A DNA stretch of 64,000 nt from Proteus columbae (GTDB lineage: Bacteria; Pseudomonadota; Gammaproteobacteria; Enterobacterales; Enterobacteriaceae), in assembly GCF_002777965.1 (NCBI RefSeq), contig NZ_NGVR01000028.1, positions 1 through 64,000 on the forward strand, read 5' to 3'. Below are positions 20,613 to 29,035 of this stretch, one piece after another. The position numbers and the translations under genes are program-made. Each line of letters begins with the position of its first letter. Position 1 is the first letter of the stretch. The notes under the pieces were generated by a model that searched no databases, was not told the DNA's origin, and worked only from the letters and a program-made list of their open reading frames with translations.

Positions 20613-21286
20613 ATTACATCAATATGTTATTTTTTGATATCTATCCCTATATTGCTGGTGCCGTTTTTATTATCGGTAGCTGGTTACGCTACGACTATGG
20701 TCAATATACATGGCGTGCCGGCTCTAGCCAGATGTTAGACAAGAAAAACATGCGGCTTGCTTCTAACTTATTTCATGTAGGGATCCTCGGCATTTTTGCT
20801 GGTCACTTTCTGGGAATGTTAACACCACATTGGATGTATGAATCTTTCTTACCAATTGAATATAAGCAAATTATGGCGATGGTAGGTGGTGGTACTTGTG
20901 GGGTGTTAATGCTGGTTGGGGGCGTGATGTTATTAAAACGCCGTTTAACCAATCCACGGGTAAGGGCTACATCATCATTTGGTGACATCATGATCTTAAC
21001 GCTTTTGGTTATTCAAGTTGCGTTAGGTTTACTGACTATTCCATTCTCTGCACAACATATGGATGGTAGCGAAATGATGAAGCTGGTGGCTTGGGCACAA
21101 TCTATAGTGACCTTCCACGGCGGTGCTTCAGCAAACCTTGAAGGCGTTGCATGGGTATTTAAATTGCATATTTTCTTAGGAATGACGATTTTCTTATTGT
21201 TCCCATTCTGTCGATTAGTTCATATTTGGAGCGTGCCAGTTGAGTACTTAACACGCCGCTATCAAATTGTGCGTAACCGCCATTAA
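20609..21286 (+). CDS. narI: Nitrate reductase gamma subunit NarI (cytochrome b)
   Basis: A 225-residue membrane cytochrome b with five transmembrane segments. His56 and His66 in [15 protein letters not shown], plus C-terminal histidines in KLHIFLGM and CRLVHIW, are the two haem-b ligand pairs. It oxidises quinol at the periplasmic side and anchors NarGH. It is the last gene of the operon and is followed by a strong terminator. Confidence 0.96.
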   Translation: MNYINMLFFDIYPYIAGAVFIIGSWLRYDYGQYTWRAGSSQMLDKKNMRLASNLFHVGILGIFAGHFLGMLTPHWMYESFLPIEYKQIMAMVGGGTCGVLMLVGGVMLLKRRLTNPRVRATSSFGDIMILTLLVIQVALGLLTIPFSAQHMDGSEMMKLVAWAQSIVTFHGGASANLEGVAWVFKLHIFLGMTIFLLFPFCRLVHIWSVPVEYLTRRYQIVRNRH

Positions 21287-21339
21287 TTGATACCCATCTC
21301 CTGATAGTAAGTTAGAGACCTTTTAGTTGCGCTTATCTC

Positions 21340-21363
21340 ACCCCCGCCCGCGGGGGTTTTTTT
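21340..21363 (+). terminator. Terminator of the nar operon
   Basis: The GC-rich stem CCCCCG-cccg-CGGGGG is followed by seven T residues. It lies 54 bases after the narI stop. Confidence 0.92.
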
Positions 21364-21660
21364 ACCTCTTTTTCTCCCCAAAACTTCAACAAATTTTTTG
21401 AATGGTTAAAACAATAATCTTTAGATTCATTTAAGAACGATCGTACTTATAATTCTTTTTAGCGAAATAAATGAATTTATATAAACCCGTGAAGAATTAA
21501 TTAAATATCGTGATATTTAATTAAACTTAAACATTGAAAATATATTTCTTATTATTAATAAATATATCGAAATGTAAATCAGGCAAATATAAATATTGTA
21601 ATTTGAATTTAGTGCTATGATTTAATTGAGCCTTACAATATTAAACTATTGGAGATTATT
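21364..21660. other. AT-rich intergenic region before ycaC
   Basis: About 300 bases of very AT-rich DNA without a credible reading frame. It presumably holds the ycaC promoter. I see no clear FNR, CRP or NarL site in it. Confidence 0.6.
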
Positions 21661-22284
21661 ATGAGCTTTAAATACCATCGTGTTGACAAAGATAATGCCG
21701 CCGTTCTTTTGGTAGACCATCAAGCTGGATTACTCTCTTTGGTAAGAGATATCGAGCCAGATAAGTTTAATAATAATGTTCTTGCATTAGCGAATGCGGC
21801 AAAATATTTTAATTTACCTACCATTTTAACCACTTCTTTTGAAGATGGTCCTAATGGCCCTCTAATGCCTCAGCTCGTCGAAATGTTCCCAGATGCTCCT
21901 TATATTGCCCGCCCAGGTCAAATCAATGCATGGGATAACGAAGATTTCGTAAAAGCAGTTAAAGCCACAGGTAAAAAACAACTGATTATTGCGGGTGTTG
22001 TGACTGAGGTTTGTGTTGCATTCCCTGCATTATCAGCACTTGAAGAAGGTTTTGAAGTCTTTGTTGTAACCGATGCTTCAGGAACATTCAATGCTATTGC
22101 TCGTGACTCTGCGTGGGATAGAATGTCAAAAGCAGGGGCACAATTAATTAATTGGTTTGGTTTAGCTTGTGAGTTACACCGTGATTGGCGTAATGATATC
22201 GAAGGGCTAGGAACATTGTTTGCTAACCATATTCCAGACTATCGTAATTTAATGACTAGCTATAATACTTTAACAAAAAAGTAA
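21661..22284 (+). CDS. ycaC: Isochorismatase-family cysteine hydrolase YcaC
   Basis: A 207-residue cysteine hydrolase almost colinear with E. coli YcaC (208). Signatures are the catalytic Asp in AVLLVDHQAGLLSLV, the Lys of KATGKKQLIIAG and the nucleophile Cys in GVVTEVCVAFPAL. The family forms an octameric ring; its physiological substrate is not established. I chose the ATG at 21661 because GGAG lies 6 bases upstream; an in-frame TTG at 21649 precedes that site. The next gene starts 115 bases downstream and may be co-expressed. Confidence 0.94.
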   Translation: MSFKYHRVDKDNAAVLLVDHQAGLLSLVRDIEPDKFNNNVLALANAAKYFNLPTILTTSFEDGPNGPLMPQLVEMFPDAPYIARPGQINAWDNEDFVKAVKATGKKQLIIAGVVTEVCVAFPALSALEEGFEVFVVTDASGTFNAIARDSAWDRMSKAGAQLINWFGLACELHRDWRNDIEGLGTLFANHIPDYRNLMTSYNTLTKK

Positions 22285-22399
22285 GCGGTTAATTTAAGTT
22301 TTATCTAAAAATAGGGCTTATATTATTTTCGACAAGTATAGTTTAATTTAAATTTATTAAATTATAGATATAATCCCTTAATTAATAAATGGATCAAAA

Positions 22400-23596
22400 A
22401 TGAAAAGCAAAATATTAAAAACAACCGCTATTGCGATGGCATTGAGCGTGGGTGTTGTACAGGCAGCTGAATATAAAGCAAGTACTGCTGAAGGCCCAAT
22501 TAAAATCGTTAACTTAAAAGCCATGGAAGCACAAGTTCAAGCGAATATGGAGAAAGGCGCATTCGGCTATATTCGTGGTGGCGCTGAAGACGAAAATAAT
22601 TTACGTTCAAACACGACTGCATTTGATAAAAAATATATTATGCCTCGTTCATTACAAGGCATCGAATTTTCTGACATAAATCTAAAAACAGAATTTCTAG
22701 GTATTAAATTAGATACGCCTATTATTCAGGCACCGATGGCAGCTCAAGGGCTTGCACATCAACAAGGCGAAGTTGCCACAGCAAAAGGTATGGCGAAAGC
22801 GGGTTCTATTTTTTCATTAAGTACTTATGGTAATAAAACCATTAAAGAAGTGGCTAATGCTCAACCGGGTTATCCTTTCTTCTTTCAGTTATACATGAGT
22901 AAAAATGATGCCTTTAACGAGTATATTTTATCTCAAGCAAAACAGTATGGCGCTAAAGGTATCATTATGACTATCGACTCTTCAGTGGGTGGTTATCGTG
23001 AAGATGACGTGAAAAATAATTTCCAATTCCCATTAGGTTTTGCCAATTTAGAAGCATTTGCAAAAATCAGTGATGATAAATCGAAGACAGGTAAAGGTGC
23101 AGGTATTAGCGAAATTTATGCTCAAGCTAAACAAGCCTTCACACCCGCAGATATTCAGTATGTGAAAAAAATGTCTGGCTTACCTGTGATTGTAAAAGGT
23201 ATCGAATCACCTGAAGATGCAGATACTGCTATTAAAGCGGGCGCAGATGCAATTTGGGTGTCTAATCACGGTGGTCGTCAATTAGATAGCGCACCAGCAA
23301 CGATTGATGTATTACCAGCCATTGCAAAAGTGGTGAACAAACGTGTACCTATCGTCTTTGACAGTGGCGTGCGTCGTGGTTCACACGTATTTAAAGCATT
23401 AGCCAGTGGTGCAGATGTTGTGGCTGTTGGTCGCCCAATTCTTTATGGATTAAATTTAGGGGGCGCTGAAGGTGTTAATTCAGTTATCCAACATTTAAAT
23501 AAAGAATTAAAAATTAATATGATGTTAGGTGGCGCAAAAACTGTAAAAGATATTCAAGCAACACCTCTTTATACTGATGCAAGTTTTAATAAATAA
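22400..23596 (+). CDS. Exported FMN-dependent alpha-hydroxyacid oxidase (lactate oxidase-like)
   Basis: A 398-residue TIM-barrel flavoenzyme of the lactate oxidase / LldD family with an added N-terminal Sec signal peptide: KSKILK, then a hydrophobic core, with likely cleavage after VQA near residue 22. Catalytic features are intact: the FMN and substrate blocks FFQLYM and IMTIDSSVGGYRED, the Lys of VIVKGI and the base His plus Arg in SNHGGRQLDSAPATID. The expected reaction is oxidation of a 2-hydroxyacid such as lactate to the 2-oxoacid. Whether the acceptor is oxygen or a quinone is unclear. Export is unusual for this family, whose members are normally cytoplasmic or membrane-bound. No twin-arginine motif is visible. 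Confidence 0.87.
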   Translation: MKSKILKTTAIAMALSVGVVQAAEYKASTAEGPIKIVNLKAMEAQVQANMEKGAFGYIRGGAEDENNLRSNTTAFDKKYIMPRSLQGIEFSDINLKTEFLGIKLDTPIIQAPMAAQGLAHQQGEVATAKGMAKAGSIFSLSTYGNKTIKEVANAQPGYPFFFQLYMSKNDAFNEYILSQAKQYGAKGIIMTIDSSVGGYREDDVKNNFQFPLGFANLEAFAKISDDKSKTGKGAGISEIYAQAKQAFTPADIQYVKKMSGLPVIVKGIESPEDADTAIKAGADAIWVSNHGGRQLDSAPATIDVLPAIAKVVNKRVPIVFDSGVRRGSHVFKALASGADVVAVGRPILYGLNLGGAEGVNSVIQHLNKELKINMMLGGAKTVKDIQATPLYTDASFNK

Positions 23597-23621
23597 TTAA
23601 ATACGTATTAAAAAATAAAAT

Positions 23622-23657
23622 AAACCGCACTTAAATTAAATGTTAAGTGCGGTTTTT
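23622..23657 (+). terminator. Terminator of the hydroxyacid oxidase gene
   Basis: The stem AAACCGCACTTAA / TTAAGTGCGGTTT has an 8-base loop and is followed by T residues, 25 bases after the stop codon. Confidence 0.9.
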
Positions 23658-23791
23658 AATTCCCATTTAAACTATAACTTAAAATAATATAATGATGTTT
23701 TTAATAAAATTAATAAATTTTTATTTTTTTGACTTTTATATAAAAGAGAATTAATTTTACAGGGATATTTTATAATCAAGGAAAATTATTA

Positions 23792-24279
23792 ATGGATAAT
23801 GTAGGACAAGACTTTGGCCTTATAGAGCGTGATGAAATAAAAAATAAACATTACCCAATCGTGGATACTATAAAAGTAAATATTGCTCCTTCAGGTACTC
23901 TATATACAGATATTAAAAATCAAACGAGTAAGTCTTCATTTGGGCATGTCTGGGTAGAATTTAGGGGTGAGTCAATAGGCTGGGGTCTTGGTGATACCAA
24001 AATGGAAGGATAGCCGTCATACTGAAATTTCAGATATTGTATTTAATACTCATATTTCTTCCCAACAAAATAATACCCTACCTAATAACGGTGACTTATG
24101 GTTATCAAGCAGTAGGTACTGAATATTTTTTAGGACGTGATATACCGTTGGATTTTGAAAAAGCGAAATTTTATTATAAGAAGGCTGCTGAATTAGGATG
24201 TTATGAATGTCAATATTATATTGACAACTGGGATGGAGTTGTAAAGTTAAAAATGAAAGATTTAAAAATAGAAAAATAA
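23792..24279 (+). pseudogene. Probable frameshifted gene with C-terminal Sel1-type repeat
   Basis: Three short open stretches abut in successive frames. 23792-24013 encodes 73 residues beginning MDNVGQDFGLIERDE and containing FGHVWVEFRGESIGWG. At the run of four A at 23999-24002 the next frame continues with KWKDSRHTEISDIVFNT and runs to a stop at 24120. From about 24100 a third frame encodes GYQAVGTEYFLGRDIPLDFE and KAKFYYKKAAELGCYECQYY, a Sel1-like helical repeat, ending at 24279. The simplest reading is one original gene broken by two small indels. Two small genes remain possible. I do not recognise the N-terminal part. It stands alone between two terminators. Confidence 0.5.
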
Positions 24280-24304
24280 AACAACATATATACTTATGAT
24301 AATA

Positions 24305-24344
24305 AAAACCCCATGCTTGAGATTGAATTGAGCATGGGGTTTTG
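24305..24344. terminator. Bidirectional terminator before convergent eptB
   Basis: The perfect stem AAAACCCCATGCT / AGCATGGGGTTTT is flanked by A and T runs, serving both the plus-strand remnant and the minus-strand eptB. Confidence 0.88.
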
Positions 24345-24365
24345 TCTATTGGTTATTACGAAAAT

Positions 24366-26057
24366 TTAATTTTGGGTTGATGGTATATCACCAAAACAGA
24401 GGTTATTTTGATTATTAATGCCACCATCATGTGATGAATAACCCAAGCAACCTAACATCGAATCAAAAATATTGTGATGATAGAACGTGCGCTCTTGTTC
24501 TTGATTGCGTTTTAGATTATCAAATAATTGCTTATTTTCAGGCTCTGCTAAATAGCTATCTGACATCCACACTAAAAAAGGCACTTTAAATTGCTCTGGT
24601 GGAGCAATTTCTTTTGGTGTGCCGTGTAAGCCACCTTTTTCTGAAATAGATTCACCGTGATCGGAGGTATAAAACACTATCGCTTTTTTATCGCGTAATG
24701 TGTCAAGAATACCATCAATAAAGTAGTCGGTATAAAGAATAGAGTTATCATAAGCATTTACTAACTGCTCTTTAGTACACTCATCATCCACATTTAAACA
24801 TTCAGGTTGGTATTTTTTGAATGATTCAGGGTAACGTTGTGAATACATAAAGTGAGAGCCTTTAGTATGCAAAATAACCAAATGATTTCCATTTGGATGC
24901 TGAGAAACCGTATTAGCCGTTTCAGCAATTAATAAGGTATCATCAAGCTCTTTACCAAAATTGCTATTTTTTGCAGTCATCATCTCTTTCATTGCGTAGT
25001 TATTTAAATCAAGTTTATTGTAAAACCACAACTCGCTTTGCATTGAGAACAGCTCTGATGACATACCTAGTTGGCTTAATACTGAGAAAATATTGTTCTC
25101 TTTTAATGTCCGTTGATCATTACTTTCTGTTCCGTTTTCTCGTACAAACATACATTTTAAAGAGAGCTTGGTTGCGGTATCACAAGATATACCTTTAAAG
25201 GCAACAAGATTTTTCTCTTGGCTTAATAGAGGATTTGTTTGACGTTCATATCCTAACAAGCCCATATGATCCCATCTTGCTGTTTCACCAATAATAAAGA
25301 CAACATATACATCTTCATTAGCCTTTGAGGGCTGATAAGTGAAGTGATCGGCAGGATTAAAAATATTTTGGTTATTAAACGTATCGTCATACTGCGTTAT
25401 TGCATATTGAAATAATGGGATAATCCAGTTTGTAGGTAAATACGCATAACTTAATCCACCACTATAGCTTGGCAGATCCAAGTTATTTTTTATTTCATAG
25501 GCTTTTTGTTTTGAATCAAGAGTTTTTAAATAGGCAAAAACGGCCAGTGCAATCACAAGCATTTTGGCGGTATTTTTTATCCAGATTTTTTTCTTTTGTT
25601 GCGTAGTTAGATTTTTCTCTGGTTTTTTACATCGCCAAATAAGAGCCAATGGCAAAATAGATAAGCCAATAATCCAAATAATCACATTTGGGCTAACTAG
25701 CTCTTTAGATAAATCTGTATCCGTGGTTAATGTTGAAATGATAATGCCGTATCCAATGACGACATCATAAAAAGAAATATAATAACTTGCACAAACACTC
25801 ACGACGAGAATAAAAGAAGCCACTATTTTAAAGAATAGAGAGCCAAAGAAAGAGAGTAGTCGTAATAGAAAGAAGGTAAAGGCAATGTTAACGGCAACTT
25901 CGCCTAGAATATATAATGCATCAATGAGGGAATTGTTTGTATTCTGTGTGCCGTATCGGCCAATGTAAACGGAAAGATTAAGGAAAAAACCAAGATAGAC
26001 AGCTAAAAAAAGGGCAATATTTTCTTTCGAAAACCTTAAAAACTTTAATTTTTGCAT
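24366..26057 (-). CDS. eptB: Kdo2-lipid A phosphoethanolamine transferase EptB
   Basis: A 563-residue inner-membrane enzyme, the same length as E. coli EptB and colinear with it. About five N-terminal transmembrane segments (to residue ~185) precede a periplasmic sulfatase-fold domain. Conserved blocks are VFIIGETARWDHMGLLGYER, the nucleophile-Thr block SCDTATKLSLKCMFVR, LHTKGSHF and FYTSDHGESI. EptB transfers phosphoethanolamine to the outer Kdo of the lipopolysaccharide core, reducing surface charge. The match to SCDTATKLSLRCMFVR and SYDNS-type blocks favours EptB over EptA or CptA. It is a single gene. Confidence 0.9.
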   Translation of the reverse strand: MQKLKFLRFSKENIALFLAVYLGFFLNLSVYIGRYGTQNTNNSLIDALYILGEVAVNIAFTFFLLRLLSFFGSLFFKIVASFILVVSVCASYYISFYDVVIGYGIIISTLTTDTDLSKELVSPNVIIWIIGLSILPLALIWRCKKPEKNLTTQQKKKIWIKNTAKMLVIALAVFAYLKTLDSKQKAYEIKNNLDLPSYSGGLSYAYLPTNWIIPLFQYAITQYDDTFNNQNIFNPADHFTYQPSKANEDVYVVFIIGETARWDHMGLLGYERQTNPLLSQEKNLVAFKGISCDTATKLSLKCMFVRENGTESNDQRTLKENNIFSVLSQLGMSSELFSMQSELWFYNKLDLNNYAMKEMMTAKNSNFGKELDDTLLIAETANTVSQHPNGNHLVILHTKGSHFMYSQRYPESFKKYQPECLNVDDECTKEQLVNAYDNSILYTDYFIDGILDTLRDKKAIVFYTSDHGESISEKGGLHGTPKEIAPPEQFKVPFLVWMSDSYLAEPENKQLFDNLKRNQEQERTFYHHNIFDSMLGCLGYSSHDGGINNQNNLCFGDIPSTQN

Positions 26058-26379
26058 GTTCAGTTATTATCAGTTTATATGGTGTAGAGGTCTTTAAGAC
26101 CGCGAAGTTGTTTTCAGGTTCAATATTATGTTCTTTTTTTATTGAAGTTTAAAAATTTTTTATTTGAATTATATTAATATCAAAATTATTAATTTTAAAT
26201 AGTTCTACTAGATAGGAATATTGATAGAAATATTAGAAGGTTGTCATCATTATATACGGCAAGATCCCGATAAAGGCAGATAAGAATGTGTATTTATTAT
26301 TTTGATTTTGCAGATAAAATGAATAAGTATTATTACGTTATAAGCGTTAATGTATAACGAATTTTGATAGAAATACAAA
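26058..26379. other. Intergenic region between eptB and the fdhF control region
   Basis: AT-rich, with no credible gene. The eptB promoter must lie here on the minus strand. I see no recognisable operator before the FhlA-type sites at 26380. Confidence 0.5.
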
Positions 26380-26407
26380 TCGACATAAATATCGTCATTA
26401 GTGTCGA
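26380..26407 (+). promoter_or_regulatory. Candidate FhlA-type activator site of fdhF
   Basis: Contains ATCGTCATTAGTGTCGA (26391-26407) and an outer dyad TCGACA / TGTCGA. A 17-base element of the same form, with 13 identical positions, precedes hydN at 35741. Both lie about 110-120 bases before a sigma-54 promoter, the usual place for an enhancer-binding activator. Assignment to FhlA is inference. Confidence 0.6.
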
Positions 26408-26511
26408 GCACTTCCTACTACTTTAGTTGCCATTGTTTTCTTACTCATTCAACGGATTTTATTTCTCTTTATTTTTCATTGTGTTGTAGAAAAATGAAAA
26501 AACGTGCTTAT

Positions 26512-26527
26512 TTGGCACACTCTCTGC
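26512..26527 (+). promoter_or_regulatory. Sigma-54 promoter of fdhF
   Basis: TTGGCACactctcTGC has the -24 GG and -12 GC elements exactly 12 bases apart. This matches the sigma-54 promoter known for fdhF in enteric bacteria. Confidence 0.85.
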
Positions 26528-26587
26528 ATAGATAGAGGAGAAGATCAGGTAATAACCTGAAAGTTGATGAACACAGGAGCAATGTTG

Positions 26588-28732
26588 ATGAAAAAAGTCA
26601 TCACGGTCTGTCCGTATTGCGCCTCAGGATGCAAAATCTACCTGAAGGTGGAAAACGGTAAAATCATTGGCGCTGAAGGAGCCAATGGTTTAACAAACCA
26701 AGGTGAGCTGTGTCTGAAAGGGTATTATGGATGGGATTTTATCCATGATACTAAGATACTGACTCCACGTCTTAAAACACCAATGATCCGTCGTGAAAGA
26801 GGCGGAAAATTAGAATCGGTTTCTTGGGAAGAAGCGATTGAGTTTGCGAGTAGCAAGCTTCTTGCTATCAAAGAGAAATACGGTGCTAAATCTATTATGA
26901 CAACCGGCTCTTCACGAGGCCCGGGTAACGAAGCTAACTTCGTTATGCAGAAATTTGCTCGTGCAGTTATCGGAAATAATAATATAGACTGCTGTGCTCG
27001 TGTCTGACACGGCCCTTCGGTTGCAGGTCTGCAGCGTTCGGTCGGTAATGGTGCTATGAGCAACTCAATCGTTGAGATTGAGGATACCAAATGTCTATTT
27101 GTCTTCGGCTATAACGCCGCAGACTCGCATCCTATTGTTGCTCGCCGTATTGTTAAGGCGAAAGAAAAGGGTGCCAAAATTATTGTATGTGACCCTCGTT
27201 ACATCGAAACAGCACGTTTAGCCGATTTACACTTAGGCTTAAAAAATGGCTCTAACATTGCGCTATTAAATGCAATTGCGCATGTGATTATTGAAGAAGG
27301 ATTGCATGATAAATCCTTTATCGAAAATCACACCGAGCAATTTGAAGAATACTGTAAATTAGTTGAAAGCTATACACCTGAATCAGTTGAAGAAACCACA
27401 GGTTTAAGTGCTCAAATTATTCGTGAAGCTGCACGTATGTACGCGAAAGCAGAAACAGCAACAATTCTTTGGGGAATGGGTGTAACTCAATTCTACCAAG
27501 GTGTTGAAACGGTACGTTCACTGACTAGTTTGGCATTATTAACGGGTAATTTAGGTAAAAAATACGTTGGGGTTGGCCCTGTTCGTGGTCAAAATAACGT
27601 ACAAGGTGCGTGTGATATGGGAGCATTACCTAACACACTGCCGGGTTATCAATACGTTACTGACGAAAAAGCGCGTGAGAAATTTGCTAAATTCTGGGGC
27701 ATTGAATCCATGCCTGATGAAGTGGGCTATGCGTTAAGTGAAGTCCCACATAATATCGATCACGGCTTATTAAAAGCTCACTATGTAATGGGTGAAGATC
27801 CGCTGCAAACTGAGCCTGATTTAGCAACAATCCGTAGAACGTTTGAAAAACTAGATCTACTGATAGTGCAAGATATCTTTATGACCAAAACAGCAGCTAT
27901 TGCTGACGTTATTTTCCCTGCAACATCATGGGGTGAGCATGAAGGTGTTTATACTGCGGCAGACCGTGGCTTCCAACGCTTCTATAAAGCTGTTGAACCT
28001 GTTGGCGATGTAAAAACAGACTGGCAAATTATCAGTTTGATGGCAACAGCAATGGGTTATCCAATGCATTACAATAATACCAAAGAAATTTGGGATGAGT
28101 TGCGTGAGTTATGCCCAATTTATTATGGTGCGACTTACGAAAAAATGGCGGACTTGGCTTATATTCAATGGCCTTGTCCAACAGAAGATAGCCCAGGTAC
28201 ACAATATCTGTACGAAGGTGGTAAATTCGATACTCCTAACGGTAAAGGTCAATTCTTTACTTGTGATTGGGCACCACCAATTGACAAACTGTCTGATGAA
28301 TTCCCAATGGTACTGGCAACTGTCCGTGAAGTTGGACACTACTCTTGCCGTTCAATGACAGGTAACTGTAAAGCATTGGCGGCGTTGGCTGATGAACCGG
28401 GTTATGTTCAATTAAACACCGAAGATGCCAAACAGTTGGGTATTAAAGATCAAGAGTTAGTTTGGATACGCTCTCGTCAAGGTAAAGTCATTACGCGTGC
28501 TGCGGTCAGTGATAGACCGAATAAAGGCGCGGTATATATGACTTACCAATGGTGGATTGGTGCTTGTAACGAACTGGTTGCAGAGAACTTAAGTCCAATT
28601 ACCAAAACACCTGAGTATAAGTACTGTGCAGTATGTGTTGAGCCAATCAAGGAGCAGGCTCAGGCAGAACACTATGTGAAAACGGAATATAGCAATATTA
28701 AACGTCGTTTAAGAGAAGCCGCCGAGGGTTGA
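26588..28732 (+). CDS. fdhF: Formate dehydrogenase H, selenocysteine-containing
   Basis: A 714-residue Mo-bisMGD selenoenzyme, colinear with E. coli FdhF (715). An in-frame TGA at 27005-27007 is codon 140, exactly the E. coli selenocysteine, in the context DCCARV-U-HGPSVAGL. The cluster cysteines are Cys8, Cys11 and Cys15 (CPYCASGC) plus the later LCLKGYYGWDF cysteine. It oxidises formate to CO2 for the formate-hydrogenlyase complex. I chose the ATG at 26588 because AGGAG lies 8 bases upstream. Ordinary gene callers would split the gene at the TGA into two frames, 26564-27007 and 27056-28732. Confidence 0.96.
27005..27044 (+). other. Selenocysteine UGA and bacterial SECIS hairpin
   Basis: TGA is followed directly by a sequence nearly identical to the E. 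coli fdhF SECIS, including the GGTTGCAGGTCTGC apical region with the GGUCU loop bound by SelB. Together with the intact downstream protein this shows recoding rather than a nonsense mutation. Confidence 0.93.
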
Positions 28733-28766
28733 TCTTCGTCTGATTAATATTGTATTTCTGCCTTAG

Positions 28767-28808
28767 AACCGAGTTTATTGACCTTTGCGTCAGTAAGCTC
28801 GGTTTTTT
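28767..28808 (+). terminator. Terminator of fdhF
   Basis: The hairpin AACCGAGTTTATTGAC / GTCAGTAAGCTCGGTT has two internal mismatches and is followed by TTTTTT, 35 bases after the fdhF stop. Confidence 0.85.
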
Positions 28809-29035
28809 CTATATAGTTCTTACTTAATTGTGATTTTCTCCCCCTTCGCCCATCGTTAAAAATGTCTTTTTATTTGTCTGAATATTCACCATGCGTTAGC
28901 TCACAATAAAAAAAGTAACATGTGACTTTTAACGTAATCCGTTTCTAAATCAAGTGGATAAATTGCTTTTTATTTAATGCCAGCGCAGGATGCTGTCATG
29001 GAAATGAGTGTAAGAAAACAACAACGAGATACCGT
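28809..29035. other. Intergenic region before the PTS alpha-glucoside operon
   Basis: About 230 bases with no gene, presumably the promoter of the PTS operon. I find only loose CRP half-sites (GCTCACA near 28900, ATGTGA near 28920), not a convincing full site. Confidence 0.5.

Noticed and set aside
27056-28732. A separate 558-codon molybdopterin oxidoreductase gene
   Set aside because: It is the downstream part of fdhF; the TGA before it is a selenocysteine codon with a SECIS hairpin, and similarity is continuous across it.
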